Assembly (NCBI GenBank): GCA_034435375.1
Contig: DAOTXR010000006.1
Location: forward strand, 1-55,544
Source of the DNA: DAOTXR01 sp034435375
GTDB taxonomy: Bacteria > Chloroflexota > Anaerolineae > Aggregatilineales > UBA3940
Reading direction: 5' to 3'
DNA: 55,544 nucleotides
A model generated the notes under the pieces. That model did no database searches. It had not been told where the DNA came from and saw only the letters and a program-made list of their open reading frames with translations. Shown in pieces: positions 16,162 to 24,442 of the stretch; position 1 is the stretch's first letter, and each line of letters begins with the position of its first letter. The position numbers were made by a program, and so were the translations under genes.

Positions 16162-17412
16162 GTGAGCACAGAACGCATTGTCGTTGGCCTGGATATCGGC
16201 ACTACCAAGATATGTACCCTGGTCGGTGAAGTCAGCAACCCCGACAAGATTCGCGTGATCGGCATCGGCATCGAACCGGCAGTGGGCATGAGCAAGGGCA
16301 CCGTCGTCGATGTGGCGCTGGCAACGGAGGCCGTCCGCGCTTCTCGTCTTCAAGCCGAGCGCACCTCCGGCTATGAGATCGGACGAGCTTACGTGAGCGT
16401 GGCCGGGAAGCACATCGCCTCGATCAACAGTCGCGGCGTGACGGGTCTGAATCCTTCGCGGGGCGTCGTGTCTCAGGACGATGTAGAGCGTGCCCTTGAC
16501 GCCGCCCGCGCCGTCGCCCTGCCACACAATCGCGACGTGCTGCATGTGATCCCCCGCACCTTCACCGTCGATGGACAGGAGGGGATTCGCAACCCGCTTG
16601 GCCTGCACGCCTACCGTCTTGAGGTGGAGGCTCACATCATCACTGCTGCGGCCTCCTCGCTGCGCAATCTGGAGAAATGCACCAACGATGCCGGCTTGCT
16701 GGTCGACCGCTTTGTGCTGAACCCGCTGGCCAGCGGCGAGACCGTGCTGACCGAGGCTGAGCGCGAGTCGGGCGTGGTGGTGATCGACATCGGCGGCGGC
16801 ACCACCGACATCGCCGTGTTCATTGAGGGCACGGTGTGGCACACGGCTGTGATCGAGGTGGGGGGCAACCACATCACCAGCGACATTGCCCACGTGCTCC
16901 ACCTGCCAGTCGCCGAGGCTGAGCGCATCAAGGTAGAGCATGGTCAGGCCGTCCCTGACTTGGTGTCACCCGATCTCACGATCACCGTCCAACCCTTTGG
17001 GCAGGACATGCCCACCCAGGTGCTGGCCTACGACGTGGCGCAGATCATTGAGGCTCGTGTAGACGAGATTTTTACCCTTGTTTTGCAAGAGCTGAAACGC
17101 TCTGGCTACGATGGCCTGCTCCCTGCCGGAGTCGTGCTGACCGGCGGCACAGCGTTGCTCCAGAATATCCGCAACATCACCAGTCGTATCATGCGCCTCC
17201 CGGCACGTGTAGCCCTCCCGCAGAACATCACCGGACTCACCGACCGGCTCCAGAGTCCTGCCTTTGCCACGGGCGTGGGGCTACTGCGCTTCGCCCAGCG
17301 TCTTGACACTGGCGACACCCTGGGGACGCGCCCACGCCGCCCACGCCGCGAAGGCCCTGGCCTCGGCAAGGTGCTGGGAGATTTCCTGGGACGCCTCCTG
17401 CCAGATGAGTAG
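16162..17412 (+). CDS. ftsA: Cell division protein FtsA
   Basis: An actin-like ATPase that anchors FtsZ filaments to the membrane. It has 416 residues, the usual length. The phosphate-1 motif is 'VVGLDIGTTKICTLVGEV', the SHS2 (1C) domain is in 'VRASRLQAERTSGYEIGRAY', phosphate-2 is 'VVVIDIGGGTTDIAVF' and the adenosine motif is 'PAGVVLTGGTALLQNI'. The last residues ('GLGKVLGDFLGRLLPDE') form the amphipathic membrane-targeting helix. GTG start at 16162. Unlike the usual direct ftsA-ftsZ pairing, a lipoprotein gene and long spacers lie between the two here. Confidence 0.96.
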   Translation: MSTERIVVGLDIGTTKICTLVGEVSNPDKIRVIGIGIEPAVGMSKGTVVDVALATEAVRASRLQAERTSGYEIGRAYVSVAGKHIASINSRGVTGLNPSRGVVSQDDVERALDAARAVALPHNRDVLHVIPRTFTVDGQEGIRNPLGLHAYRLEVEAHIITAAASSLRNLEKCTNDAGLLVDRFVLNPLASGETVLTEAERESGVVVIDIGGGTTDIAVFIEGTVWHTAVIEVGGNHITSDIAHVLHLPVAEAERIKVEHGQAVPDLVSPDLTITVQPFGQDMPTQVLAYDVAQIIEARVDEIFTLVLQELKRSGYDGLLPAGVVLTGGTALLQNIRNITSRIMRLPARVALPQNITGLTDRLQSPAFATGVGLLRFAQRLDTGDTLGTRPRRPRREGPGLGKVLGDFLGRLLPDE

Positions 17413-17687
17413 ACAGAACCCGCGGTGTGCTCTTCCAGGGCATCCTATCGATCCAGGCCAGCTAGCAGGCCAGGCGACCAGAGGTTTGCTCTGCCCAATC
17501 CCGCCGCATGGGCTTCATATCCTGCTGACTTGCCCCCTGGCTCGATTCTCGTCCATACTTGTGGTCACTGCCGCAAGTCTTGTGTTGCATTTGGCTCCAA
17601 ACGTCTGGTCAGAGGCATCTTCGGCCAGACCTGAGATTCCGCAACATAGCTTATCCACACTGCTATTTCGAGAAACGAGGGACCACC

Positions 17688-18452
17688 ATGAAAGTGTATC
17701 GTGGGTTGGTTGTGTTGGCTCCAGCGATTCTTGCCCTCAGTCTGAGCGGCTGTTTCCAGATGGACATGACCGTCCGTCTTGAGGGCAATGAGCGCTGGAC
17801 GACGACCATCGACATGATCTTCGACCGTGACCTGCTGGACATGGCGGGCGAGATGGGCGGCGAGGCTGCCGACCTGTCCGAGTTTGAATCCAGCCTTGAC
17901 GATGCGGTGGACCAGATCGTGAGTGAGTACGGTGAGCAGGGGGTCACTGCTACCTGGGCCACCCTCGATCTGGAGGATGCCGACGAGATAGGCTATGAAC
18001 TCACCATCCAGGGCCAGGGCTACGATCTGCTTAACGAGGCTGTCTTCGATGGATCGGCCATCGTCTCGACACGTCAGGAAGGAAGCCGTCAGGTGGTGGA
18101 TTTCACCCTCAATGGCTTGGGGGCCGGTCTGGGCAGCGAAGCCTTCGGCGGCGACTTGGGCGGGCAGGACCCCATGCAGATGGCCGGCGTGATGGATGTC
18201 ACCATCACTTTTGCGTTGGAAGGCAGTCAGGTCATCCAGACGAATGGCACCGTATCCGAGGATGGCCGCCGCGTCGAGTGGGTCAACCAGCCAGGGCCGT
18301 ACACAGCTTCAATCGTGCCCCAGAGGCAGATTCCTGATTGGCTGTGGTGGGCAGTGGGCACGGTCTGCTGCGTGGGCCTGGCCGCGGCGGTCGTCGTCGC
18401 TGTGATCGTCGCCGTCGTCCTGATCCGTCGCCGCAAACCCAAAGCCGTCTAG
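17688..18452 (+). CDS. LppM-like (DUF3153-type) lipoprotein between ftsA and ftsZ
   Basis: A 254-residue exported protein. The signal 'VLAPAILALSLSGC' ends in lipobox L-S-G-C. The mature part starts 'FQMDMTVRLEGNERWTTTID', matching the pattern of LppM/DUF3153 proteins (C, then a short amphipathic strand with 'M-D-x-T-V'), followed by an acidic beta-rich domain. A C-terminal helix (about 222-246) and 'RRRKPK' would give a second membrane anchor, as LppM proteins have. The start at 17688 has GAGGG upstream; a longer frame from 17559 would hide the signal. It has 275 bp before it and 258 bp after it. Family assignment is from memory of the pattern and the function is unknown. Confidence 0.82.
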   Translation: MKVYRGLVVLAPAILALSLSGCFQMDMTVRLEGNERWTTTIDMIFDRDLLDMAGEMGGEAADLSEFESSLDDAVDQIVSEYGEQGVTATWATLDLEDADEIGYELTIQGQGYDLLNEAVFDGSAIVSTRQEGSRQVVDFTLNGLGAGLGSEAFGGDLGGQDPMQMAGVMDVTITFALEGSQVIQTNGTVSEDGRRVEWVNQPGPYTASIVPQRQIPDWLWWAVGTVCCVGLAAAVVVAVIVAVVLIRRRKPKAV

Positions 18453-18554
18453 GCGAGGTTCCTTTCAGGCGATCTGCCCGCCAGATGACATACCATCCGG
18501 CAAAGAAGACAGAGGCCCAATCGTCAAAGGCTTTGACTGTCAGGGCAGGCTGGG

Positions 18555-18582
18555 TTGCGCGTTTTTCAAACTTTACCATAAT
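18555..18582 (+). promoter_or_regulatory. Possible ftsZ promoter (TTGCGC, 16 bp, CATAAT)
   Basis: TTGCGC at 18555-18560 and CATAAT at 18577-18582 lie 16 bp apart in an AT-rich patch, about 130 bp ahead of the chosen ftsZ start. It would give ftsZ independent expression. The match to consensus is moderate. Confidence 0.45.
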
Positions 18583-18710
18583 AGAGGCTAGAGAGGTCCT
18601 AAGGATATTTGCAGAGATTATGGCCTGACGGGGCTATATCTATGGCTGTTCCAAATCGCAAGTCGGAGCCTGTTTCCGAACGTCCGCAGCAGAACTCAGG
18701 AGATCGTCCT

Positions 18711-19829
18711 ATGGGAGAGCAGGAGACCAACAAATCCTCCTATGCCACGATCAAGGTGATCGGCGTAGGAGGAGCTGGCAACAATGCCGTCAACCGCATG
18801 ATCCAAGAAGGGATGCCTGGCGTCGAGTTTATCTCTGTCAACACCGACGCTCAGGCCCTCGATACCTCGCTGGCCAAAAAGCGCATCCAGATTGGCAGGA
18901 AGCTCACGCGCGGCCTCGGTGCGGGCGGCGACCCTGAGGTGGGCCGCAAGGCCGCTGAGGAGTCGCGCGAGGAGCTGGCCCAGGGCATCGGCGAGGTGGA
19001 CATGGTGTTCATCACGGCAGGCATTGGCGGCGGCACTGGCACCGGCGCTGCGCCGATCATTGCCGACATCGCAAAGAAGAACGGCGCACTCACCATCGGC
19101 GTTGTGACCAAGCCCTTCAGCTTCGAGGGCCGTCAGCGCGAGCGCGTGGCCATAGAGGGCATCGAACGGCTCAAGAACGCCGTGGACACGCTGATCGTGA
19201 TCCAGAATGACCGCCTGCTTAAGATCGTCGACAAGCGGGCCAGCCTCCAGGAGGCTTTCAGTACTGCGGACGATGTGCTTCGCCAGGGTATCCAAGGCAT
19301 CAGCGAACTGATCACTGTGCCTGGCCTGATCAACCTCGACTTTGCCGACGTGCGCGCCATCATGTCCGAGGGCGGCGCAGCGCTGATGGCTGTAGGCATA
19401 GCTTCCGGCGAGGATCGCGCTCGGAAAGCTGCTCAGCAGGCCATCACCAATGAATTGCTGGATGTGACGATCAACGGCGCGAGCGGCATCCTGTTCAACG
19501 TCACCGGCGGCCCGGCGATGAGCCTGTATGAGGTCAATCAGGCCGCTGAGATCATCAAGGAGACCGCCGATCCCAATGCCAACTTGATCTTCGGCGCGGT
19601 GGTCGACCCCGCCATGGGCGACTCGATTCGCATTACGGTCATCGCCACGGGGTTTGGACAGCTGCGCACCACGCGCCCCCGCTTTGGCCTGGAACAGCCT
19701 GCGGCAGCCTCCGCTTCCCAGGAGCTTCAGCGCCCGGCGGCCACAGACGAGCAGCAACGTCCTTATGGGGACAACCTGGAGATCCCTGCCTTCCTGCGTC
19801 GCCGCAGCCGCGACCAGGGTCAGAGTTGA
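18711..19829 (+). CDS. ftsZ: Cell division protein FtsZ
   Basis: The tubulin-like GTPase that forms the Z ring, 372 residues. It has 'IKVIGVGGAGNNAVNRMIQ' (N-terminal nucleotide site), the tubulin signature 'GGGTGTGAAPIIADIAK' at about residues 106-122, 'PFSFEGRQRERVAIEGIERL', the T7 catalytic loop 'PGLINLDFADVRAIMSEGG' and a short linker ending in the conserved tail 'LEIPAFLRRR' that binds FtsA. The start at 18711 is preferred because CAGGAG lies 8-9 bases before it. A longer frame with Met at 18642 would add a non-conserved extension without a good ribosome site. Confidence 0.97.
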   Translation: MGEQETNKSSYATIKVIGVGGAGNNAVNRMIQEGMPGVEFISVNTDAQALDTSLAKKRIQIGRKLTRGLGAGGDPEVGRKAAEESREELAQGIGEVDMVFITAGIGGGTGTGAAPIIADIAKKNGALTIGVVTKPFSFEGRQRERVAIEGIERLKNAVDTLIVIQNDRLLKIVDKRASLQEAFSTADDVLRQGIQGISELITVPGLINLDFADVRAIMSEGGAALMAVGIASGEDRARKAAQQAITNELLDVTINGASGILFNVTGGPAMSLYEVNQAAEIIKETADPNANLIFGAVVDPAMGDSIRITVIATGFGQLRTTRPRFGLEQPAAASASQELQRPAATDEQQRPYGDNLEIPAFLRRRSRDQGQS

Positions 19830-19878
19830 TTCTGGCTCTCCCACTCTGCTGTACTCAGGCTCCTCTGCTGTGATCAAG

Positions 19879-19903
19879 GCGCCCCTGGCGATGCCAGGGG
19901 CGC
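19879..19903. terminator. Bidirectional terminator between ftsZ and the convergent gene
   Basis: GCGCCCCTGGC (19879-19889) and GCCAGGGGCGC (19893-19903) form an 11-bp perfect stem with a 3-base loop. The stem lies between two converging genes, so it can serve ftsZ and the gene ending at 19927. There is only a weak T tail on either side. Confidence 0.65.
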
Positions 19904-19926
19904 TTGTGCTAAGCGTAGTGTGGCGC

Positions 19927-20757
19927 TCACCTGCCGCCAGAGGACAACAGCACCTCCTGTGGATACGTGAGTTGTCGGGGATCCATGTGGCCTGTCTCCA
20001 GCCTGTGGCGGTTGATCTGCTCGAACGCGCGGTGCAGGTTGGCCTGCTGCCTGATCTGGTCTGCTGACGGCTCCGCGCTGAACACTGCCATAGCAGTGGT
20101 GTGCAGGCCAGGCACGTAGCACAGCCACCGCCCTCCTTCAACCTGGGCGCAGTACGGCTCCCGGCTCTCGCCGGTATGCTGTTCCAGGCTGTTCAACAAC
20201 GCGGCCAGCGCTTCGTCTGAGACATCCCACCTGGCCAGCGTCCAGATCGGCGCGCCTGTCCAGTTGTCGAACAGCCTCAATCCTTCCAGCTCAGCGCCAT
20301 ACTGTTCGCGCAGGACATCGGTGTGGCCGCTCACAGCCACACGCTGCCACGAGTCGGACCTGGGATCGCGGCTCACCAGCTGTTCGATCACTGCCCGCTG
20401 CTCGCTGTAGTGGGTGTAGATCGCCTGGAACTGCGCCTGATTGATCTGACCTTCGGCCAGCTCCTGCGTCGCCTGTGCCATTTTCCGGCTAATGATGCGC
20501 AGGGCGTCCTCGGCCCGCTCAGCCAGGCTCTGTGAAGTGGCCCCCTCAATGAGGACCAGCTCGTCCGTGTCGACGCTGTCGGATGTAGACGGCGTCGCAC
20601 GCCCAGCAGAGTCCCTGGGCTTAGGGAGGGGCCGGGGCGAGGCATTGTCCTCCTGGGACGACGACTCGTGCAGCCGTCGCAGCAGCGATCCGGCAGCGGG
20701 CGAGACCGGGAACTGCGAGTCGTCCTTGCCCACGGAGTCATCAGGATAATCAGCCAT
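19927..20757 (-). CDS. Hypothetical protein (276 aa)
   Basis: I do not recognise a named family. The first ~70 residues are Ser/Pro/Asp-rich and probably disordered. A charged helical stretch follows ('AEDALRIISRKMAQATQELA', then 'EGQINQAQFQAIYTHYSEQR'), and after 'DPRSDSWQRVAVSGHTDVLR' comes a mixed alpha/beta region ('LRLFDNWTGAPIWTLARWDV', 'GGRWLCYVPGLHTTAMAVFS'). That region resembles a GAF- or roadblock-like sensor fold, which is only a guess. There is no signal peptide or membrane helix. It is divergent from the GAF-cyclase gene with a 211-bp shared upstream region, so a regulatory link is possible. Confidence 0.8.
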   Translation of the reverse strand: MADYPDDSVGKDDSQFPVSPAAGSLLRRLHESSSQEDNASPRPLPKPRDSAGRATPSTSDSVDTDELVLIEGATSQSLAERAEDALRIISRKMAQATQELAEGQINQAQFQAIYTHYSEQRAVIEQLVSRDPRSDSWQRVAVSGHTDVLREQYGAELEGLRLFDNWTGAPIWTLARWDVSDEALAALLNSLEQHTGESREPYCAQVEGGRWLCYVPGLHTTAMAVFSAEPSADQIRQQANLHRAFEQINRHRLETGHMDPRQLTYPQEVLLSSGGR

Positions 20758-20793
20758 TGGATAGGATCACTCTCTGGTCAAAGGGTGATTTAC

Positions 20794-20799
20794 ATTATA
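20794..20799 (-). promoter_or_regulatory. Extended -10 promoter for the 19927-20757 gene
   Basis: On the minus strand TGCTATAAT gives an extended -10 (TG-N-TATAAT), 36 bp before the ATG. No good -35 is visible, which fits an extended -10 promoter. Confidence 0.55.
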
Positions 20800-20847
20800 G
20801 CATGGCCCCTCCGCTGCCTGGCTGGTACAGTTGGCCCATTTTCCTGG

Positions 20848-20876
20848 CTGGACGGATCGCTCATCGTCGCTATAAT
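20848..20876 (+). promoter_or_regulatory. Promoter of the GAF-cyclase gene
   Basis: CTGGAC (20848-20853) and TATAAT (20871-20876) are 17 bp apart on the plus strand, about 92 bp before the start codon. With the opposing TATAAT at 20794-20799 this makes a divergent promoter region. Confidence 0.5.
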
Positions 20877-20968
20877 CTGGCATAGGCGGTGTGTACTCAC
20901 CATTTGGTGTCTCTCGGAGAGCTGCAATTTCCTGCCAGCCCTTATCCATCGCCCACCAGGAGCGCCCT

Positions 20969-22603
20969 ATGAGCGAGCAGGACCCTAAGACTCTGCGTGC
21001 TTTGTTGTCGCGCTACCAGCGCGCCTTTGATCTGGTCATGGCTATCGACCAGGTCCGCGACGACGTGCAGGACCCATCCTCGATGTTGGGGGCCATTGTC
21101 AGCCTGATCGCCGACCACTTCGCTGCCGACCTGTGTCTGATCGTCCTGATCGACCGCGACACTGGTGAACTTGAGATGAAGGCCGTCAACGATCGCAATC
21201 GGCGCTTCGGCAGGCTGAGCGCCGACTCGATCCGTGAGCTGTCTCTGCGGGCCATGAAGGCCGAAAAGGTGAATATTTGGGAGGGTGAGGAAATCCGTGC
21301 CGCCCTCGGCCTGGACAGAAGCGACGGCGTGCAGTTGGCAATTGTGCCCATCGTGCTAGGGTCCAGGGTGCGTCTTGGCGCGCTGTTGCTCACTCGCACC
21401 GACCATCCCTTCGACCAGGACGACGTTTTCCTCCTCCAGGTGATCGAAAGTCAGCTCGACTCGGCAGTGATTCAGGGCTACGATTACTACGAGCTGGAGC
21501 TGCGCAACAAGGAATTAGAGACTATCTACCGTGTGGACCGCATCCGCGACGCCAATCTCCCCTTCGACAAGATGCTCAGCGATGTGCTTGACGAGCTGCG
21601 CAATGCCATCCAGGCCGAGATGGGCTTCATCATGCTCTACGACCGGGTCGGAGACCGCCTGGAGCTGCGAGCCGTCAGTCATGACGACCTCTTCCGGGTC
21701 TCAGAGTACTACGACATCGTGGATCGCGTGGCCAACGAGGCGCTGCACAGCGCCCACCTTGTCATGCACACCGACCTGCCTGGCGACCTCCACTCGGTGA
21801 TGTCCATCCCCCTCATCTTGCGCGAAGAGATTCTGGGCGTTTTCGGCGTCGCGAATGGCGGTTCACGCCGTTTCGAGGAGCGCGACCGTCGGCTGCTCAC
21901 AGCCATTGCTTCGCAGATGGATACTGCCATCTTCGAGAGCCTGGAGCAACGCCGGCTGCGCCGCGTGCTGGGTCGCTCCGTCGATCAGCGGGTCATGGAG
22001 CGAGTGCTCTCCACGCCCGACGTGGACTTCCTCAGCGGCGAGCGCATGGTCCTCACCGTCCTGTACGCTGACATCCGCGGTTCGACCAGCCTGGCCGAGC
22101 ATACGGCTCCGGAGCTGCTGGTTGGCTTTATCAACGACTACCTGGGCCGCATGGCCGAGGTCATCTTCCGCTATGAGGGCACGCTCGACAAGTTCGTTGG
22201 TGACGAGGTGATGGCCCTCTTTGGCGCGCCTTTCCCCCAGCCTGACCACGCTCTGCGGGCCGTCCGGGCAGCGCTGGAGATGCAGATCACGCATCGCGCC
22301 GTGATGGACGATTGGAAGGCGCGCGGCGTCGAGCCTGCGCCCATTGGGGTCGGAATCGCTACCGGCGAGCTGATCGCGGGGGAGATGGGGTCTGCCCAAC
22401 GCTCCAATTACACCGTGATCGGGCAGGCCGCCAACCTGGGGGCGCGCATCTGCGGGGTTGCCAAAGCCGGCCAGGTGCTGATCAGCCAAGCCACCTACGA
22501 TCTGGTGATGGGTCAGGTGGAAGCTACACCTATTACCGGTCTGGAGTTTAAGGGCGTCAGCGGCCCGGTCACGGTTTATCTCGTCACCCGCGTGCTGGAG
22601 TAG
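20969..22603 (+). CDS. GAF-GAF class III adenylate/guanylate cyclase
   Basis: A 544-residue cytoplasmic cyclase. GAF 1 spans roughly residues 28-170 ('PSSMLGAIVSLIADHFAADL' onwards), a helical linker follows, GAF 2 spans about 200-335 ('PFDKMLSDVLDELRNAIQAE' onwards), and the cyclase domain spans about 355-544. Metal-binding Asp residues lie in 'LTVLYADIRGSTSLAEHTAP' and 'GTLDKFVGDEVMALFGAPF'; the transition-state region is 'RSNYTVIGQAANLGARICG'. The bacterial class III layout is complete. I cannot decide cAMP versus cGMP. AGGAG lies just before the ATG at 20969; a longer frame to 20891 lacks this. Its product might feed the cNMP-domain kinase at 6854 (inference). Confidence 0.93.
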   Translation: MSEQDPKTLRALLSRYQRAFDLVMAIDQVRDDVQDPSSMLGAIVSLIADHFAADLCLIVLIDRDTGELEMKAVNDRNRRFGRLSADSIRELSLRAMKAEKVNIWEGEEIRAALGLDRSDGVQLAIVPIVLGSRVRLGALLLTRTDHPFDQDDVFLLQVIESQLDSAVIQGYDYYELELRNKELETIYRVDRIRDANLPFDKMLSDVLDELRNAIQAEMGFIMLYDRVGDRLELRAVSHDDLFRVSEYYDIVDRVANEALHSAHLVMHTDLPGDLHSVMSIPLILREEILGVFGVANGGSRRFEERDRRLLTAIASQMDTAIFESLEQRRLRRVLGRSVDQRVMERVLSTPDVDFLSGERMVLTVLYADIRGSTSLAEHTAPELLVGFINDYLGRMAEVIFRYEGTLDKFVGDEVMALFGAPFPQPDHALRAVRAALEMQITHRAVMDDWKARGVEPAPIGVGIATGELIAGEMGSAQRSNYTVIGQAANLGARICGVAKAGQVLISQATYDLVMGQVEATPITGLEFKGVSGPVTVYLVTRVLE

Positions 22604-22671
22604 ACGAAATAGCTCAAGTTGCAGGGCAACCTGGGCAAAGGATGACCAACAGCCAAAGGCTTGCGCCACTT

Positions 22672-22708
22672 TGAGGCTCAAGTGTACCGATTCCGGCCTT
22701 GAGCCTCA
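22672..22708. terminator. Hairpin after the cyclase gene, possible terminator
   Basis: TGAGGCTCAAG (22672-22682) and CTTGAGCCTCA (22698-22708) form a perfect 11-bp stem with a 15-base loop, 69 bp after the cyclase stop. A T-run does not follow, so it may act as an RNA end or processing structure and not as a classical terminator. Confidence 0.45.
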
Positions 22709-22760
22709 TGTCGTTCGAAACGATCTGAGAGTTGGGAACTACAAGTGAGGGGGACTAGCA

Positions 22761-24437
22761 ATGGACAGACCACGTCTTGGAGTCGGGATATTGGTAAGCA
22801 CGATGTCTACTGCCGCGCTGACGGGCATTCTGGCCCTGGCCGATCAACTCGCCGGGCTGCCATTCGCTCCATTCGATGTGTTCGACTGGCTGGCCCGCAC
22901 GCTGCCCGGCGGCGTGATCCGGCTCGGCATTGATGTCATGGTAGCTGTACTGAACGCGCTTGGCCTAAGCGTGCGCGACACGTCCAAGACTGCCGAACAC
23001 ATCATGGCTATTGCAGGGCTATTCATCGCGTGCACGGCCATGGGAACGGCGCTATTTGCCGTGTCGCGGAAGCTCGCGCTGAAACGCAACATCCTGCTGG
23101 GGTTAATGGCAGGGCTGGCCATGGGAATGCCAGTGACGATCATCAGCCTGAGTGCCGTCCAAATGGCCAGCAGGGGGCCATTCGTGAGCGCCGTCTGGTT
23201 GATAGCCGTGTTTGCAGGCTGGGGGACAAGCCTGGGCTGGGCTTACGACCGCCTGACCGGAACAGCCAAGCCCTTGATCGCACCCACTGTCAGGGCGCAG
23301 GGTGGGCTTGAGGCGGCTTCAGGCCAGGAGCTGACCGTCGAGCAACGCGGACGCCGTGAGTTTCTGATCCGCATGGGCGCTACTTCTGCCGCGATCACGG
23401 TAGTGGGGAGTGGGCTGGCCTCGGCCCTGGCGACGCGCACGCGGCAATCCGAGGAGGCAGCAAGCGCTCAGGCAGGGACACCGGCCAGCGCCGACGCTCA
23501 GGAGGCGCTGGTCGACCTGCCCAATGCCAGCGACGCGCTCATTCCGGCCCTCGGCACACGCCCCGAATACACGCCGCTCGACCAGCACTACCGCATCGAC
23601 ATCAACCTGCGGCCAGTGACAATCGATGGGGAAGCATGGCGGCTGAACGTTGGTGGGCTGGTCGAGCGGCCGCTCAGCTTGTCGTTGGGAGACCTGCACG
23701 ACCGCTACCCGCCGATCAACCGCTTCGTTACGCTGTCGTGCATCTCCAACTCCATCGGCGGAGACCTGATCAGCACAACGCTGTGGACCGGGGTCAGCCT
23801 CAAAGCGGTGCTGGCCGACGCAGGCTTAAAGCCAGAGGCCCGTTATCTGCTGATCCGGTCGCGGGATGGGTTTCACGAATCGGTGCCGCTTGACCTGATA
23901 GAGGACGACGAACGCATCATGCTGACCTACGCCTGGGATGGCAAGCCGTTGAAGGAGGAGCACGGTTATCCGCTGCGCATCTACATCCCCGACCGTTATG
24001 GCATGAAACAGCCCAAGTGGATCACCGACCTCCAGGTCAGTGACACAGACGAGCCGGGCTACTGGGTAGTGCGGCGCTGGGACGAGGTGGCGCGGGTACA
24101 AGCCACCTCAGTGATCGACACGGTGGCAGTCGAGTCCGCTTACGAGGCCAACGGTCAGATGCGCGTGCCCATCGGCGGAATCGCCTATGCGGGTGCACGC
24201 GGCATCTCAAAGGTTGAAGTACAGGTTGACGGCGAGGAATGGGCCGAGGCAATGCTGCGGAAGCCGCTCTCCGACACGACGTGGGTGATCTGGCGCTACG
24301 ACTGGCCTCTGATCACCGGCGATCACACCTTTACGGTGCGTTGCACCGAGGCCGATGGCACGCCGCAGATCGAGCGCCGGGCCGACGTATTTCCCAGCGG
24401 CGCGACTGGCTATCACAGCCGGCGGGCGCGAGCCTGA
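22761..24437 (+). CDS. Membrane-anchored sulfite-oxidase-like molybdoenzyme
   Basis: A 558-residue fusion. Residues 1-170 hold about four membrane helices. Near residue 197 is a twin-arginine-like stretch ('GRREFLIRMGATSAAITVVG'), usually seen at the very N-terminus of such enzymes. Residues about 270-440 are the oxidoreductase molybdopterin domain: 'YRIDINLRPVTIDGEAWRLN', then 'FVTLSCISNSIGGDLISTT' with the Mo ligand Cys327, and 'GYPLRIYIPDRYGMKQPKWI'. The rest is the Mo-co dimerisation domain ('IGGIAYAGARGISKVEVQVD'). It should face the outside and oxidise or reduce an oxo-substrate such as sulfite; the true substrate is unknown. No cytochrome subunit gene is adjacent. Confidence 0.9.
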   Translation: MDRPRLGVGILVSTMSTAALTGILALADQLAGLPFAPFDVFDWLARTLPGGVIRLGIDVMVAVLNALGLSVRDTSKTAEHIMAIAGLFIACTAMGTALFAVSRKLALKRNILLGLMAGLAMGMPVTIISLSAVQMASRGPFVSAVWLIAVFAGWGTSLGWAYDRLTGTAKPLIAPTVRAQGGLEAASGQELTVEQRGRREFLIRMGATSAAITVVGSGLASALATRTRQSEEAASAQAGTPASADAQEALVDLPNASDALIPALGTRPEYTPLDQHYRIDINLRPVTIDGEAWRLNVGGLVERPLSLSLGDLHDRYPPINRFVTLSCISNSIGGDLISTTLWTGVSLKAVLADAGLKPEARYLLIRSRDGFHESVPLDLIEDDERIMLTYAWDGKPLKEEHGYPLRIYIPDRYGMKQPKWITDLQVSDTDEPGYWVVRRWDEVARVQATSVIDTVAVESAYEANGQMRVPIGGIAYAGARGISKVEVQVDGEEWAEAMLRKPLSDTTWVIWRYDWPLITGDHTFTVRCTEADGTPQIERRADVFPSGATGYHSRRARA

Positions 24438-24442
24438 GCGCC

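Noticed and set aside
16093..16941. 282-residue minus-strand frame opposite ftsA
   Set aside because: Antisense shadow of the FtsA coding sequence, with no recognisable domain.
18696..20141. 481-residue minus-strand open frame opposite ftsZ
   Set aside because: It is a shadow of the GC-rich ftsZ codons; the plus-strand FtsZ motifs are unambiguous.
22604..22760. Molybdenum-cofactor riboswitch ahead of the molybdoenzyme
   Set aside because: Only a simple 11-bp hairpin is visible; the conserved Moco RNA motif elements are not recognisable.
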